Source of the DNA: Pseudopyrenochaeta lycopersici | Lineage: Eukaryota; Ascomycota; Dothideomycetes; Pleosporales; Pseudopyrenochaetaceae | Reading direction: 5' to 3' | Assembly (NCBI GenBank): GCA_003313425.1 | Contig: NHZP01000078.1 | Coordinates: 1-64,000, forward strand | Length of the DNA stretch: 64,000 bases | In this document: one piece after another, positions 1 to 9,935 of the stretch | How the letters are laid out: each line of letters starts with the position of its first letter | How positions within the stretch are numbered: position 1 is the stretch's first letter | Notes under the pieces: model-generated | Databases searched by the model: none | Told to the model about the DNA's origin: nothing | What the model saw: the letters and a program-made list of their open reading frames with translations, nothing else | Program-made: the position numbers and the translations under genes

Positions 1-590
1 CTATGTACGGCCCGGATACGTGCTAGAAATCGCATGAGCGAGAGCTTTGAAGGCTACCTTGCTCTACAGAACCTGTATGTGGAACCGAAATTCTTTGACA
101 GTTTAATTCTGCCTGATAAGAATAATTGAGCAAGGAACCTGGATCCCTATGAATAATTGAGCAATCTCATTCAGCTTGGGGCTGGTGACCAACGGATTAT
201 GCCGCTCCTGACCAATCCGGACCATGGTTTTTGCGAGAGCGTCGCCAGCCGCAAGCCATCGGCGGTGGCAATGCCCGCCAGCTGAGCTTTGTGAAACTAG
301 CTACCCACCTAATTCTTAATCGGAAGACGATCAGTTGCGGGTTGTGATGTCTGCACTACAACCGAAGGGACGTTGAAACTATTTTTTACTGTTAGGATCA
401 TTTGTAGCTGCATGACGACCTTGGCAGGACCAAAATAGCAGACATACTTGGCAAGGCTATGCGTCGCTCCAGTTCGGTGGGTTAATTAGGTGGTTTTTGC
501 CTTTGTAGATGTGACGGGGCTGACTCCAGAACACCGTAAAAACTCGCCATCTTCGACAACCGCTAGCAGGGGGGTCCCACCCACGCTAAA
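1..590. other. no gene recognised
   Basis: I see no long open frame, RNA gene or recognisable element in this stretch. Both strands carry frequent stops. Confidence 0.5.
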
Positions 591-591
591 C

Positions 592-965
592 TTAGATTGC
601 GTCTAATGCAACGTAATATGTAACTTTAGTTCGCCCGGAGCGAGAGCTTGCATGAGCAGCTACGTCAACCTCAGCAGGATCCTCATCAACCACAACAGCC
701 TCTGAAGCTTCAGTAAGCTTGAGGCTTCGTCTCTTGCCTAATTTGAACAACTTGAGGTCGTGGTTTAAGCTGTTTGAAGCTGACGAGCGACCTTTTTGCT
801 CCTCGCGATAGGCAGCTTTCTGAAGCTTCAAATGCTCGCGCTCTTCCTTAGCTGTAACTCTCATTAGTCGCCTCTGTTCAAGCTGTTCTGCATTGAGCTG
901 TTTCTGTTGCTTCCGTAGCTGAATAGCCTCACTTTTTGGTGTCGGAGCTCCTCATCTTCATTGTC
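592..965 (-). pseudogene. Fot1/pogo-type transposase, C-terminal tail remnant
   Basis: The minus strand is open for a very basic, Gln/Glu/Lys-rich helical tail (EAIQLRKQQKQLNAEQ near the start, then EEREHLKLQKAAYREEQKG). Fungal pogo/Fot1 (DDE_1) transposases carry such a tail behind the catalytic domain, and the intact copy at 59117-60763 ends in a comparable KKRKKKRIQQGG region. No DDE core, helix-turn-helix or terminal repeat is visible here, so this is a 3' scrap. The family call rests on composition and tail pattern only; any coiled basic protein could look similar. Confidence 0.45.
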
Positions 966-1201
966 CTTCTGCTCCTAACGAAGTCAGAGCTATATATTTC
1001 TGGGCCCAGCATCAAGAAAAGATAGCTTATGGCCAAAATTGTTATGAAGTCTCCTTGCCCCTTGGGCTCCTTGGAATTTTGGATCACTCGGTTCTTGAAG
1101 TACTAGTCCGGAGGCTGTGTTTGGCGTTCATGTGCCATAGCGAAATTGAAACTGTTTAAGTTAATTAAGTTAATTTACTTCAATCAACCGTCTTCGTGAT
1201 A

Positions 1202-1984
1202 CTAATAGCAATCTAATGGACATGGTGACAAGCGCCCGAATTCCCTTAATGCCGAGCTCTTCTGCTGCCAAGCTGGCAGAGGTGAGCCAAGTAATACCAG
1301 CTCTTCAACGGCTCTTTTATGCAAGGTGATGCTCGCTTGGTCAGCTGCTGTCCAACCAAATCGCGTCTTTGGCGCTATATTCCCACCCGCGCGTATTAAT
1401 GGTGCGAAAGACTCCCATGAACCCGTGACTGCAGCCAAATGTAACGGCGTATTTCCATGGTGATCAATCGCGTTGACATCGGGCACCAAGCGATATCAGA
1501 AGCTCGACTGCTTGTTTCATACCCCGCCCAGCAGCATAGTGAAGAGGAGTGAGCATAGAGCAGTCCACTTGGAACGGGCAAGACGCTACATATCCTAAGC
1601 CTGTTAATGATAGGTTCTATAAATCAACTAACCCTTGTGCAGCAAGTCAATGCAAGAGGGTTACTCCGTAACCATCAGCTTGTACTAGGTCGATGCCACG
1701 TAATAGTATCAGTCTCTCAATGTTGGCTTGCGGGTCCATGATAGTCGCCCACTCTACGACAGAAATATCACAGTTGCGTTCAAACCAAAAGGTTACCTCG
1801 TGCAATCCATCTGTTAGAGATTCTTTCATGCGTAGTCTATGTTGTCGACCCAGCTGGTCCATAGCCTCGGAGCAAGCCGTGGTACGGCCTGCGTGAACTC
1901 AAAAGTAATGCCAAAGGTATCGCTAGGCTGTAAGTAAAGCGCTGTTTCCCGCAAGAGCTCCACAGGGAGTGAAGAAAGAGACAT
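1202..1984 (-). pseudogene. F-box/ankyrin-repeat protein, broken
   Basis: Read on the minus strand from an ATG at 1984, an F-box-like start (MSLSSLPVELLRETALYLQP) is followed by ankyrin repeats: TPLHYAAGRGMKQAVELLIS and then NAIDHHGNTPLHLAA. The repeats lie in different frames. At 1480-1483 the run LLISLGA joins DVNAIDHHG only if one extra base in a C run (minus strand) is ignored. Upstream there is an in-frame TGA after GVTLLH and a TAG after QGLVDL, and another frame change near 1860. F-box/ankyrin proteins are a large, fast-evolving fungal family thought to act in ubiquitin ligases or protein binding. With at least two frameshifts and two stops this copy is dead. Confidence 0.8.
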
Positions 1985-2001
1985 TGCACGTAAATAGAGA
2001 G

Positions 2002-2628
2002 CTATTCAAGACATTGGTACAGACACACATATAAATACATATAGACATGGTGCACAGGGGCGTTGATTATAGAATGTCTTAGTTGGAATCCAGAATTTCT
2101 AAACCTGACATAGAAACAATCCTCTGTCAAAGGTATTGCCAGCCTAGCTTCCTGAGACACTTCTGGATATCTTTCGCTGGAGCATTTGAGAGTAGTTGGA
2201 CTGTGACGATGGTCGACATCGCCTGCCCAACGTGCAAGCAAATTGAGACAATGATTCTCCTCCATTACTCCCATAAGTGTCTCGCCAACCTCCCAGGTCG
2301 TGTGAGTAATGCCATCATCATCTTTCCACTGTAATAGAACGTAAAAGTCGTCAAATCTTGCTCGATTTGACCCCCAGTCGTAGTTCTCTCTGAGATACCC
2401 ATGAATATAGACTAGGGGATCCGAGGTTGTAGAGAGCTGGGGCATGGATAAACAAATCTTGGGCTCCCTCTGCGATTGTTTCCATATCACAGTGAATACG
2501 GGGTCACCTTTCCCACCGGTTCGATTTGGTGCTCGCTCATCGAGGCGATAGAACACGACGTCCGTGCGCCAACTATTGTACCCAATGGTACCCCAATCTA
2601 AGTCGTAGTAGTAGGACGAATCTGGCAT
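2002..2628 (-). CDS. hypothetical protein, probably one exon of a longer gene
   Basis: An open frame of 208 codons begins with an ATG at 2628 and has normal-looking amino acid use rich in Trp, Tyr and Asp. I do not recognise the family. Residues reading YVLLQWKDDDGITHTTWEVG resemble the core of a chromo-like fold (hydrophobic-KW..THTTWE), but this is too weak to assign. A second open stretch in another frame (about 2640-2863, with EKEDLSEAARKRLVTVAP) lies directly upstream and may be an earlier exon or a frameshifted N-terminus. It lies immediately behind the broken F-box/ankyrin gene on the same strand. Confidence 0.35.
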   Translation of the reverse strand: MPDSSYYYDLDWGTIGYNSWRTDVVFYRLDERAPNRTGGKGDPVFTVIWKQSQREPKICLSMPQLSTTSDPLVYIHGYLRENYDWGSNRARFDDFYVLLQWKDDDGITHTTWEVGETLMGVMEENHCLNLLARWAGDVDHRHSPTTLKCSSERYPEVSQEARLAIPLTEDCFYVRFRNSGFQLRHSIINAPVHHVYMYLYVCLYQCLE

Positions 2629-3167
2629 TGGTTTCCAGTCCGTCCAGCTCCAACTCGGTTAGTTCGCTGTCACTTTGGGATTTAACCTTCGGCGCTACCG
2701 TAACGAGACGCTTTCGGGCTGCTTCTGATAAATCTTCTTTCTCAAAATATGGGACGCAGTCATTGCGCTGTTTGGCGCTCGCCGTTGGGGCCTTCGACAA
2801 CCGGGCTGCGGGTTGAAAAGCATCAAGAGCTTTGGCTCCTGTGTTCTCATCGACAGAACGCAACCACTGCGTAGCTGTTATGATGGCATTGTATAATAGC
2901 TATGTACTCATTAATAAGGCCTGGAGTACGTTAGTGTAGAAGAGAGATTCACAGGACTTCGTAATGAAATAATGCGAGCGCTGTCTGATAAAGCTGAGAT
3001 GAACGTCTCCCACTCGTTCTACAACATTTAGCACGTTACTCGTAATGATAGGAATTTAGATTACCTCGGCTCTAAGAGAGTCGCTGTGTACCATGTCCAC
3101 TCTCTGGTGTACTACATATGATGAGTTTTTGGCGAAGGGGTAACGTAGTTGACAGAATAGCCTTCAG

Positions 3168-3209
3168 GTCCGTGCGCTTGGGTGCCAATTGGCATCCAAG
3201 CGCACGGAC
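3168..3209. repeat. 42-bp near-perfect palindrome
   Basis: Two 21-base arms face each other with no spacer and a single mismatch (GGGTGCC against GGATGCC on the opposite arm). The sequence could fold into a cruciform or mark a small foldback element. No target-site duplication was seen around it. Confidence 0.8.
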
Positions 3210-3442
3210 TACTCTCTTTGAACATTCCGTGTTAAGCCAGATGCTGGATATGCCTGTATAGCGCAAGAAAGCGGTTCATGCGTAATCCCTACGTATGCTC
3301 CGCGAGCGATTCCTGTAAACTATGGCTATTTACAAACCCCACTTGCGTCCCATTTGAGCTGAATTGCAATCTGGACAGTTCTTATCTAGGCGGTGCTCTC
3401 TGATAACTGTCAGTCTTCATCTGGAGCGGGTAGTTGGCTTAC

Positions 3443-3562
3443 TTACATGGCAATAACGTTTGGGGGACATCTCTTATGGGTCTTCTGATATTTTTTGCAC
3501 CATGCTCGAACAATGTATCGGAAGTGGGAACATTTGTACTGTACTTTCACGTAGTCGCACAT
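3443..3562 (-). CDS. small cysteine-rich conserved fungal protein, first exon
   Basis: From the ATG at 3562 the minus strand reads MCDYVKVQYKCSHFRYIVRA, continues WCKKYQKTHKRCPPNVIAM, and then meets GTAAGTAAG, a strong 5' splice donor inside the last codon. Short proteins with this MCDY...C.H..Y.V.AWC.KY..TH.RCP pattern are widespread in Pleosporales and of unknown function; that statement is from memory. The frame is open further upstream to 3649, but the conserved part starts at the internal ATG. The next exon on the low-coordinate side could not be placed with certainty; acceptors near 3400 and 3360 are possible. Confidence 0.55.
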   Translation of the reverse strand: MCDYVKVQYKCSHFRYIVRAWCKKYQKTHKRCPPNVIAM

Positions 3563-3788
3563 GTTGGCAGGAGGTAGTGTGCTGTTGCGAACTTGGTAGG
3601 CTTCGGTCACATAGTTGTCTGTACTAAATAACGTACGCACCACCTCCATTCATCCCGCTAATTCCACCCGCGCACCAGATTAGTTATAGAAAATACCTAA
3701 GAAAGACTGGTCCTTGTTCTCGTCATCGTATCCATATACTGAGTTATCAAGCGGAAAAAATGGTGTAAGTTGTAGTGCATGTTTATCG

Positions 3789-3977
3789 CTAATTCATGTA
3801 TGAGGAGAACCACAAAGGATACAACTCACCCGCTGAGAACTGAGCTAGTGTTCTGCTCTCTGCGTCCCGGCAACTGTCAAATAGCGGCAAGAAGAACTCG
3901 ATAGTGGGAAGATTAGGATCTTGTCCAGCATCAATGACGATAGGAAGGATTCCATTAGTCTCGCAATTGTATTCCAA
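3789..3977 (-). CDS. possible exon of a small secreted-type protein
   Basis: The minus strand is open through YNCETNGILPIVIDAGQDPN and on to LFDSCRDAESRTLAQFSAG, after which GTGAGT offers a splice donor near 3830. The same frame runs upstream through a Cys-rich stretch (HYCVCSVASTTCLSQN, about 4000-4045). In an overlapping frame an ATG near 4050 begins a hydrophobic run (MTFIIAFALSLPQLALA) like a signal peptide, but that frame closes with TAG at 3988-3990, so the two do not join without a shift. It may be a decayed secreted protein. No family was recognised. Confidence 0.25.
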   Translation of the reverse strand: MEYNCETNGILPIVIDAGQDPNLPTIEFFLPLFDSCRDAESRTLAQFSAGELYPLWFSSYMN

Positions 3978-4296
3978 GACGGAACCTAAGTTTTGGCTAA
4001 GGCAAGTTGTGGAAGCGACAGAGCAAACGCAATAATGAATGTCATTCTGTCTCCGTTTGCAGTATGTGGTTGCCGTGAACGCTTACATTGAGTGGGCGTG
4101 ATGAGGTATCTCAAATTGTCAAACACTGAGATGTCACTTCTTTCAGTAGTGTGTCTATATATAGGACTAGCAACGAGCGCTGCGCTCAGGTAGGAGACAT
4201 TGCGGCATCTTTGACTAAGTTTAGACGCTTAGAGCCCATTTCGACCCCTGTGGACGTTCTTTTTACTTTCGGGCTGGAGTGTGGTGAGTGGCTAGT

Positions 4297-4348
4297 GTGG
4301 TGAGTGGTGAGTGGTGAGTGGTGAGTGGTGAGTGGTGAGTGGTGAGTG
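4297..4348. repeat. 7-bp tandem repeat, unit GGTGAGT
   Basis: The heptamer is repeated about seven times head to tail and ends just before the target-site duplication of the adjoining solo LTR. It is a simple minisatellite. Confidence 0.9.
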
Positions 4349-4352
4349 TTCT

Positions 4353-4517
4353 TGTCAGATTGTCAAATACAAGGAAAGAGCGATAAATAGTAGGACCGAT
4401 AACTATTGCGATCTACGGAACCTCCGGAAGCAGAGGAGCTATAAAAAAAGAACAGACAGAACAACAATAAATCAAGAATCAATTTTTCTGACCAACACAT
4501 TCATTAAAATTCTGACA
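4353..4517. mobile_element. solo LTR with 5-bp target duplication
   Basis: The 165-bp unit begins TGTCAGATTG and ends AATTCTGACA, the TG..CA ends of an LTR with a short inverted terminus (TGTCAGA/TCTGACA). It is flanked on both sides by the direct repeat GTTCT (4348-4352 and 4518-4522), the 5-bp duplication expected of LTR-retrotransposon integration. A TATA-like CTATAAAAAAAG lies inside. An internal block is repeated at about 60890-61037, and the unit at 58400-58574 shares its ends. No internal retrotransposon sequence is present, so this is a recombination product. Confidence 0.85.
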
Positions 4518-4563
4518 GTTCTAGTGTGCTGAGAGCTGAGTGGTGCAGAGCACAGTGGTCAAT

Positions 4564-4974
4564 TTAAGGTTGGTCTTCCTGGAATGCTCTTTTGGCATCT
4601 TTGATACTGCTTTTCGAGGATGTTGATGGAAAGAATGTCGATGTAGTTAGATCTCTTGAGCACACCCGGTCTGCTTGTGTGATCTCCTCAACTAGATCAT
4701 CGAGTCCTGCATTATTGGCCTTGCGCTTAGTGCTTTAGAGGGCCTCAGCTTTAGTTTGGTTTGATATCCCGCCACTCTGCTCTTCAGAGGGAAGTGTGTC
4801 CGGGGTAGCAGTTCTGGAGTTGATAGACCGGCAAGAGTAAAATGATGTATCGGTGGTTGAGGCGATGGATTCACAATAATCGTTGTCATCCGCGCTTGCG
4901 CTCGCTGGTGTGATTCCGGAGTTCGTTTGGAGCTGCAAACCTGAACGTGCTGTCATAACAGTAACCGTCATCAT
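4564..4974 (-). pseudogene. hypothetical Ser/Thr-rich protein with an internal TAA
   Basis: From an ATG at 4974 the frame reads a polar sequence (TPASASADDNDYCESIASTT) for 79 codons to a TAA at 4735-4737. The same frame then stays open for 56 more codons with equally plausible content (STKRKANNAGLDDLVEEI) to a TAA at 4564-4566. The internal TAA could come from CAA by a C-to-T change in a CpA context, the pattern left by RIP. I do not recognise the family. An alternative is that the first TAA is the true end and the rest is chance. Confidence 0.4.
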
Positions 4975-5069
4975 CTATACCTTGAAAGCGAGAATTTGAG
5001 CAACAGTGTTAAAGAAAAGCTAAAGGGTTGGTCTTGTCCCATTGAGAACGTGCAAGCGCTTCAACAATA

Positions 5070-5729
5070 CTATTCCTCGAATTGTTCAACTGGGGTCAAG
5101 ATCACTGACCCATCTTCTTTATTCTCCCTGATCATGTAGGATTTCCATCCAGCTTTAGGCAGATCGATGTCCTCTTCGCCAGATAAGAATTTCATGAAGA
5201 CGCCATGCGTGATAACGACAATATCTCTCCTCTCCTTGCCACGTAAGGCCAAGGTCAGTTGTCTGAATCTCTCCCTCATCTTTGTCGCCCTCAGTGTGAC
5301 TGAATCGTCGTCTGCTGCGAATTGCCCTGCTTTAGCCTGCCAGTTCTCACTCAATTGCTCCAAATCTAAATTCAAGAATTCCTTCTCTAATTCATGGTGC
5401 TCCGAGCCAGTATCGCAAGGCATCGCGCTTCGTTCTTGTAGGCCAGGTTCTAGAGTGAGCGCAATGCCGTGCTCAACACCACGTCCCGAGGCTTGGTCGA
5501 AGTATCGACTGTCGAGAACATGATGAAAACCTGTAAGGGAAGTTTGTATGGCGCGTCGAAGTGGAGAGGTGATTACTACTGCGATTCGCTCTGGATGGGG
5601 AAACGTGCTGACTAGATGAGCAGCTTGGGCATAACCTAGAGGAGTCAAGGGAGGATCTAGGTGAGAAAAGTTTTTAGAAAGGTTGTGTTCTGATTCAGCA
5701 TGACGGACAAGGTGAATGATTGACGCCAT
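5070..5729 (-). CDS. histidine phosphatase (phosphoglycerate-mutase-like)
   Basis: This is a single-exon member of the histidine phosphatase superfamily. The N-terminal signature IIHLVRHAESEHN holds the catalytic RHG-type motif (here RHA) with the phospho-accepting His. The second conserved His lies in VVITHGVFMKFL near the C-terminus, and an SPLRRAIQTS segment supplies the usual phosphate-pocket Arg. I start at the ATG at 5729 (MASIIHLVRHAE), which puts the catalytic motif close to the N-terminus as in most relatives; an in-frame ATG at 5747 adds six residues. The product is about 219 residues, a normal length. Fungal relatives act on phosphosugars or small phosphoesters, but the substrate cannot be read from sequence. 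No signal peptide is seen, so it is probably cytosolic. Confidence 0.9.
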   Translation of the reverse strand: MASIIHLVRHAESEHNLSKNFSHLDPPLTPLGYAQAAHLVSTFPHPERIAVVITSPLRRAIQTSLTGFHHVLDSRYFDQASGRGVEHGIALTLEPGLQERSAMPCDTGSEHHELEKEFLNLDLEQLSENWQAKAGQFAADDDSVTLRATKMRERFRQLTLALRGKERRDIVVITHGVFMKFLSGEEDIDLPKAGWKSYMIRENKEDGSVILTPVEQFEE

Positions 5730-5747
5730 GGCAATTAGGAGACGCAT

Positions 5748-6656
5748 AGGCTACAGATTACTACTTAAGTATGTAGCAAAAGCGAAATTTGAGGAATGGC
5801 GCAATAGATGCCAAGGATCACGACTGTAGCCTCTAAACTCATCACTCGTGCTTCTAAATCTAAAAGTTGTACATCAATCAATTCGATCTAACTCAATATA
5901 TTAGGACTTATGTATTCACTAAGGAATAATCTAGTTTCTTCGTTACACATCTGTGATAGTAACTAACTTAGCTAATTACCTGCTGAAGAGATCTAATTAA
6001 TTATTGCAGGCTCAACAAAGTACACATTGCCGGAGAAATGGTGCCTAAAAGTCCCTCAGGAAGGAAACGTCTGGCTAGAACGTTATTAGGGTCAATGCAT
6101 TACTATGCGTTATTATTATTATAATAATAACGGCTTTTCGTTACGTTGCTGTCTGTGTTATCATGTTGCTGCGCGCACCGCTGCGAGCAACCTTCTCATT
6201 CGCGAACTTCTGCATCCCACAATCAGTCTCTATCTTTGGAAATATAAGCATTGAAACTTCTGATAAACTGTGTGCGTTTATGTGCCAGAAATCTCAGTGC
6301 TAGAGAACATCATGTGCATAGCAATGGAGGAAGCTCAGGCCCTCAAAAGATGTGCTGATTAGCAAGCCTCGCTTCGCTCGTCAATCTTGCCTCAAATTCT
6401 TTGACCGTTTCCCTAGCCACTTTGTCAACGCGAGCGCCATGCCTTGGCACTGTCAAGCACCGCACAGAAAGGGCAAAGGGTACGCGCACGTGGGCCAGCT
6501 GATTGGAAAGGAGCTCCGCTTTAGGGCAACGTCACTGCTCAATGCTAATTGGATGAGACACGGCGCATATCCTCTTCAATTCCGTCTTCAACCCGCTTTC
6601 AACATCAAGCCTCACATAGCGCCTCAGAGAGTGGTTATCTACTGGATCTACTGACG
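5748..6656. other. intergenic, AT-rich
   Basis: No gene recognised. A short AT-rich dyad (GTTATTATTATTATAATAATAAC) sits at about 6109-6131. The right part is probably the 5' region of the chromate transporter. Confidence 0.5.
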
Positions 6657-8429
6657 ATGTCGCTTTCCGCGATTATCAGTTCTTATCGCGCTCATACGCG
6701 TTCCCAACGCAACAACTCCTTCCAAGCCAACACAGAAAGGCTGAGATGGCGACTTGCGGAGATGTTCGTAAGGACTTGGGATCTAGGCTTCACAGCGTTT
6801 GGCGGACCACCTGTACATTTCCAAATCCTCCATCGCAGGTTCGTGGAAGGTGTTGGATTCGGTGGTGGAAGCAAATGGATTGACGAACAGACCGTGAGTA
6901 AATAATGGTGCTTATGTCAACGGCGTAGCCTGTTAGCGGAACATTTTCTAATGCGACTGCAGTATCAAGAACTTTTTGGAATATGCCAAGCACTCCCTGG
7001 ACCAGGTTCTACAAAGATGGTATTCTGCATTGCAATGATTCGTGCAGGCGTTATTGGAGCTATCTTCACTTTTGTTCTTTGGAGCTTACCTGGCGCAATT
7101 GGAATGTATGGTCTGTCACTGGGCGTTCAACAGATGCCTGACCGGTTGCCGCCTGCTGTGTACGCCCTGCTAAGCGGGCTAAATGCGAGTACTGTTGGGA
7201 TCGTCGCATTGGCCGCTGTCCAAGTAAGGGCGTGCAATTATCTATTGGTAGGGAAATAGCTAATGGCATGCAGCTGGCGGAGAAAGCCATCAAAGATCGT
7301 CTCACAAGGATCCTGGTTATCATGGGCGCTTGCGCAGGCCTGTGCTACAACGCGCTCTGGTACTTCCCCATTCTGATATTGATTGGCGGAGTAGCTACTG
7401 TTATATGGGACGTGTGGCTGCAGCAGATGGTTGGCAGGATGCGAGCGAAATGGGAAGCGAACAGAAGGCGTGCGAGAAACGAAGGAGGAGATGCCGAAAG
7501 AGTCCATACATCTCAGAGCATACCGCCTAAGGAACATGCGCATGCTACTCCAGCAAAGCTCACTCAGCAAAAGCCGCAGGCTGAGGGCTCGGAAGGGCAC
7601 ACCTCGACTGAACAAGATCCTACTGGACAGGATTCTTTTGCGAACAGTTCAGCGCGTGAAGGCACGGGAAGCGCAGAAGCAGCTCCTGTTGCAGATACGA
7701 AGACGCACAACATATCTGTCAAGCTGGGCACCTCGCTCATTGTAGGCTTCCTGAGTGCGTTACCACTCCCGCTCTTCAAGCGCATTCTAACCTTGCAAAG
7801 TATCGTTCGTAATCATCATGGTTCTCCGGGGTGTGCTATCTAATAGGCCCCGCTCTTTCGATCTCTTTTCGAACATGTACCTTGCTGGCACTATTATCTT
7901 CGGCGGTGGGCCGGTTGTTATCCCCCTTCTTCGTTCATACGTTGTTGACCCAGGCTGGGTTTCGCCTCGTGACTTCCTCCTCGGCCTTGCTATAGTTCAA
8001 GCTTTCCCTGGGCCAAACTTCAATTTCGCAGTCTACCTAGGCGCGCTGGCACTCGCGGGTACGGGTCACCCTACACTCCTCGGCGCATTGCTGGGTTACC
8101 TAGGCATCTTCTTCCCAGGCATTGTCCTCGCAGTCGGAGTGCAGTCCATCTGGCAAGCACTGCGGGCAAAGGCATGGGTCGTTAGTGTGCTCAGCGGTAT
8201 CAATGCCACAGCCGTTGGACTCGTCTTCACGGCTGTGTATCGGCTTTGGGAGATCGGGTACTTAACACCGGAGAGTAGCGATGGGACAAGTCTTGGCAAG
8301 GAACCCTGGTGGGTTGTTGTCGCTACGGTCACCTATGCGGAGACTGCCTGGTTCAAGGTCCCACCAGCGATGGCGATTGTGTCCGGCGCTGTTATGGGCC
8401 TGGCATGGTATGGATCTGTTGGCCAGTGA
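6657..8429 (+). CDS. chromate ion transporter, CHR family, four exons
   Basis: Exons are 6657-6893, 6963-7223, 7274-7754 and 7801-8429; joined they give 535 residues without a stop. All introns have GT..AG ends (GTGAGT, GTAAGG, GTGCGT) and branch-like CTAAT or CTAAC. The last splice is supported because it restores GFLISFVIIMVLRGVL. Two homologous CHR domains are present: FTAFGGPPVHF followed by QALPGPGSTK in the first, and AGTIIFGGGPVVIP followed by VQAFPGPNFNF in the second. A hydrophilic loop of roughly 100 residues lies between them. CHR proteins are multi-pass plasma-membrane carriers linked to chromate efflux and sulfate-like oxyanion transport. I chose the ATG at 6657 because 36 unsupported residues would precede it otherwise. 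No damage is seen. Confidence 0.93.
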
Positions 8430-9519
8430 GATTGTATCGCTTTGGGGTTCAAGGATACGATCAGATAGAGGAGAATCGGCATCGTGCCGTCCAACACGTC
8501 CGTTGGGGATGCTGAAAGAAGGGTCGTCTTGATACTTATAGCTTATAATAATTACAATATAGGTAAAAAATTAGGTTAGTATAACTACAAAGATGTTACT
8601 GCACAAAAGGAAACATGGAAGGACTAATAGTTGAGGATTTGGAAGCGACTGCACTAGATTGCTCTATTTGAAGACCTAGAAATACTAAACTAGAAGGTTT
8701 ATTTAGGGGATAGGATGCTGAGTTGACAGGACTCTTGAGCTGAAATAAGGTTCAGACAATGGTGTTATTACTCGTTGTAACAGGGTGATACGCTGCCATT
8801 CGCTGATTGTAAAGCATACACCTGGATTCTAGATACTAAAACATTGGATCTCCTCCTTATAGTATATTTACTCTAGAACAACTATGAGCTTTAATTCTTA
8901 TAAGGTTAAGCCTAAGTCATGACTTGCATTTGGGGCGGGATCTAATCTGGTGAAACATCGTTGAGGTTGCTCTCCCCTGTCAGGTACATACACGAGATTG
9001 AGATTGATGATGCGCGAAGGATTTCGCATTCTCTGGATTGATTGTTTGTTGAAGCTGGTTGATCCGTAATTTGACCGCGAATGCATGACTTTGAATTGGA
9101 AGAGATGGCTACAAAGGGTTGCATACTGTGCTATGATGATATCTTGAGGAACGCCGCCGAATCACACGGCACACAACTCGATCTTGAACGAAGAACTTCC
9201 ATGCTTGCTTTTAGGGTCTCTGTCCGTACCGCAGAGCAAGGATTGAGGAATCCTTGCTACCAAACATCAGGAGAAGCTAGAATAACCCGAGTGTCTGGTC
9301 AGGACAATTGGGGACCCTTCGGTGCATGCCGTTAGCGTACCTGGGGATGTTATAGCGCGGCTCACATGCCGTCACCCGCGATGGATCTGGACGGGTCTGC
9401 ATTGGATCGTCAAGCACCTGGTGGCCTATTACACGAGTCACAAGTTAGCATACCAAGAACACAATTGTGGAGCTGAACTGCACCCGCTTTCGTCTGAGGT
9501 CATTTAGATAGGAGACATG
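8430..9519. other. intergenic, no gene recognised
   Basis: The first half is AT-rich. Short open frames at 9081-9507 have no recognisable family and no splice support. Confidence 0.5.
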
Positions 9520-9905
9520 TAGAATATAGATAAGACTAGTGTAAGACTAGGCGTATGTACTAACTTACAGGTGCTTGCTAGCTTAGAGAAAAAGAAGGCT
9601 TACGTGGCATCTCTAGAGTCTCGTGAATAGGTATCTATTCTTGAGACAGTCTTAGCTACAGGCAGGAAACTTAGATGCGCTGTTATCTTTAAGGGCAAGA
9701 GCCTCTAGAATACCTGGTACCCTGCCTCCTTAGTGCCTAACTAGCTCTACATAACCTTAAAGAACAGCTAAATATTAAGATCTATTAGATATAAGTAGCT
9801 AGAGAGGATCTTTATCTCTAGAACAGCGACCCTACTAGATTACACGAGGCTGCTAATACTTGACTGCTACAGCAGCTATATTAATATTAACTTTAGGTTC
9901 TGAGT
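9520..9905 (+). pseudogene. Fot1/pogo DDE_1 transposase remnant
   Basis: The translated plus strand shows a decayed pogo catalytic core: RLGVCTNLQVLASLEKKKAY, then VASLESRE, VSILETVLATGRKL and CAVIFKGK, interrupted by stops, and finally LLILDCYSSYINI at about 9855-9895. The last piece matches the second catalytic Asp region (LDGHSSH in intact relatives). Several TAG and TAA codons and an AT-rich bias suggest heavy RIP. The fragment is abutted by the MULE transposase, so it may have been an insertion target. Confidence 0.6.
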
Positions 9906-9935
9906 ACAAGCACGCGCTCAACAGGATGCCCTTTC

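Noticed and set aside
2270..2340. Chromodomain in the hypothetical gene at 2.0-2.6 kb
   Set aside because: Only a short KW...THTTWE resemblance; not enough for a domain call.
4332..4532. Plus-strand open frame of 66 codons
   Set aside because: It lies across the 7-bp tandem repeat and the solo LTR and has no protein-like content.
7238..7615. Minus-strand open frame of 125 codons
   Set aside because: It is the complement of the chromate transporter gene, whose exons and splice sites are well supported.
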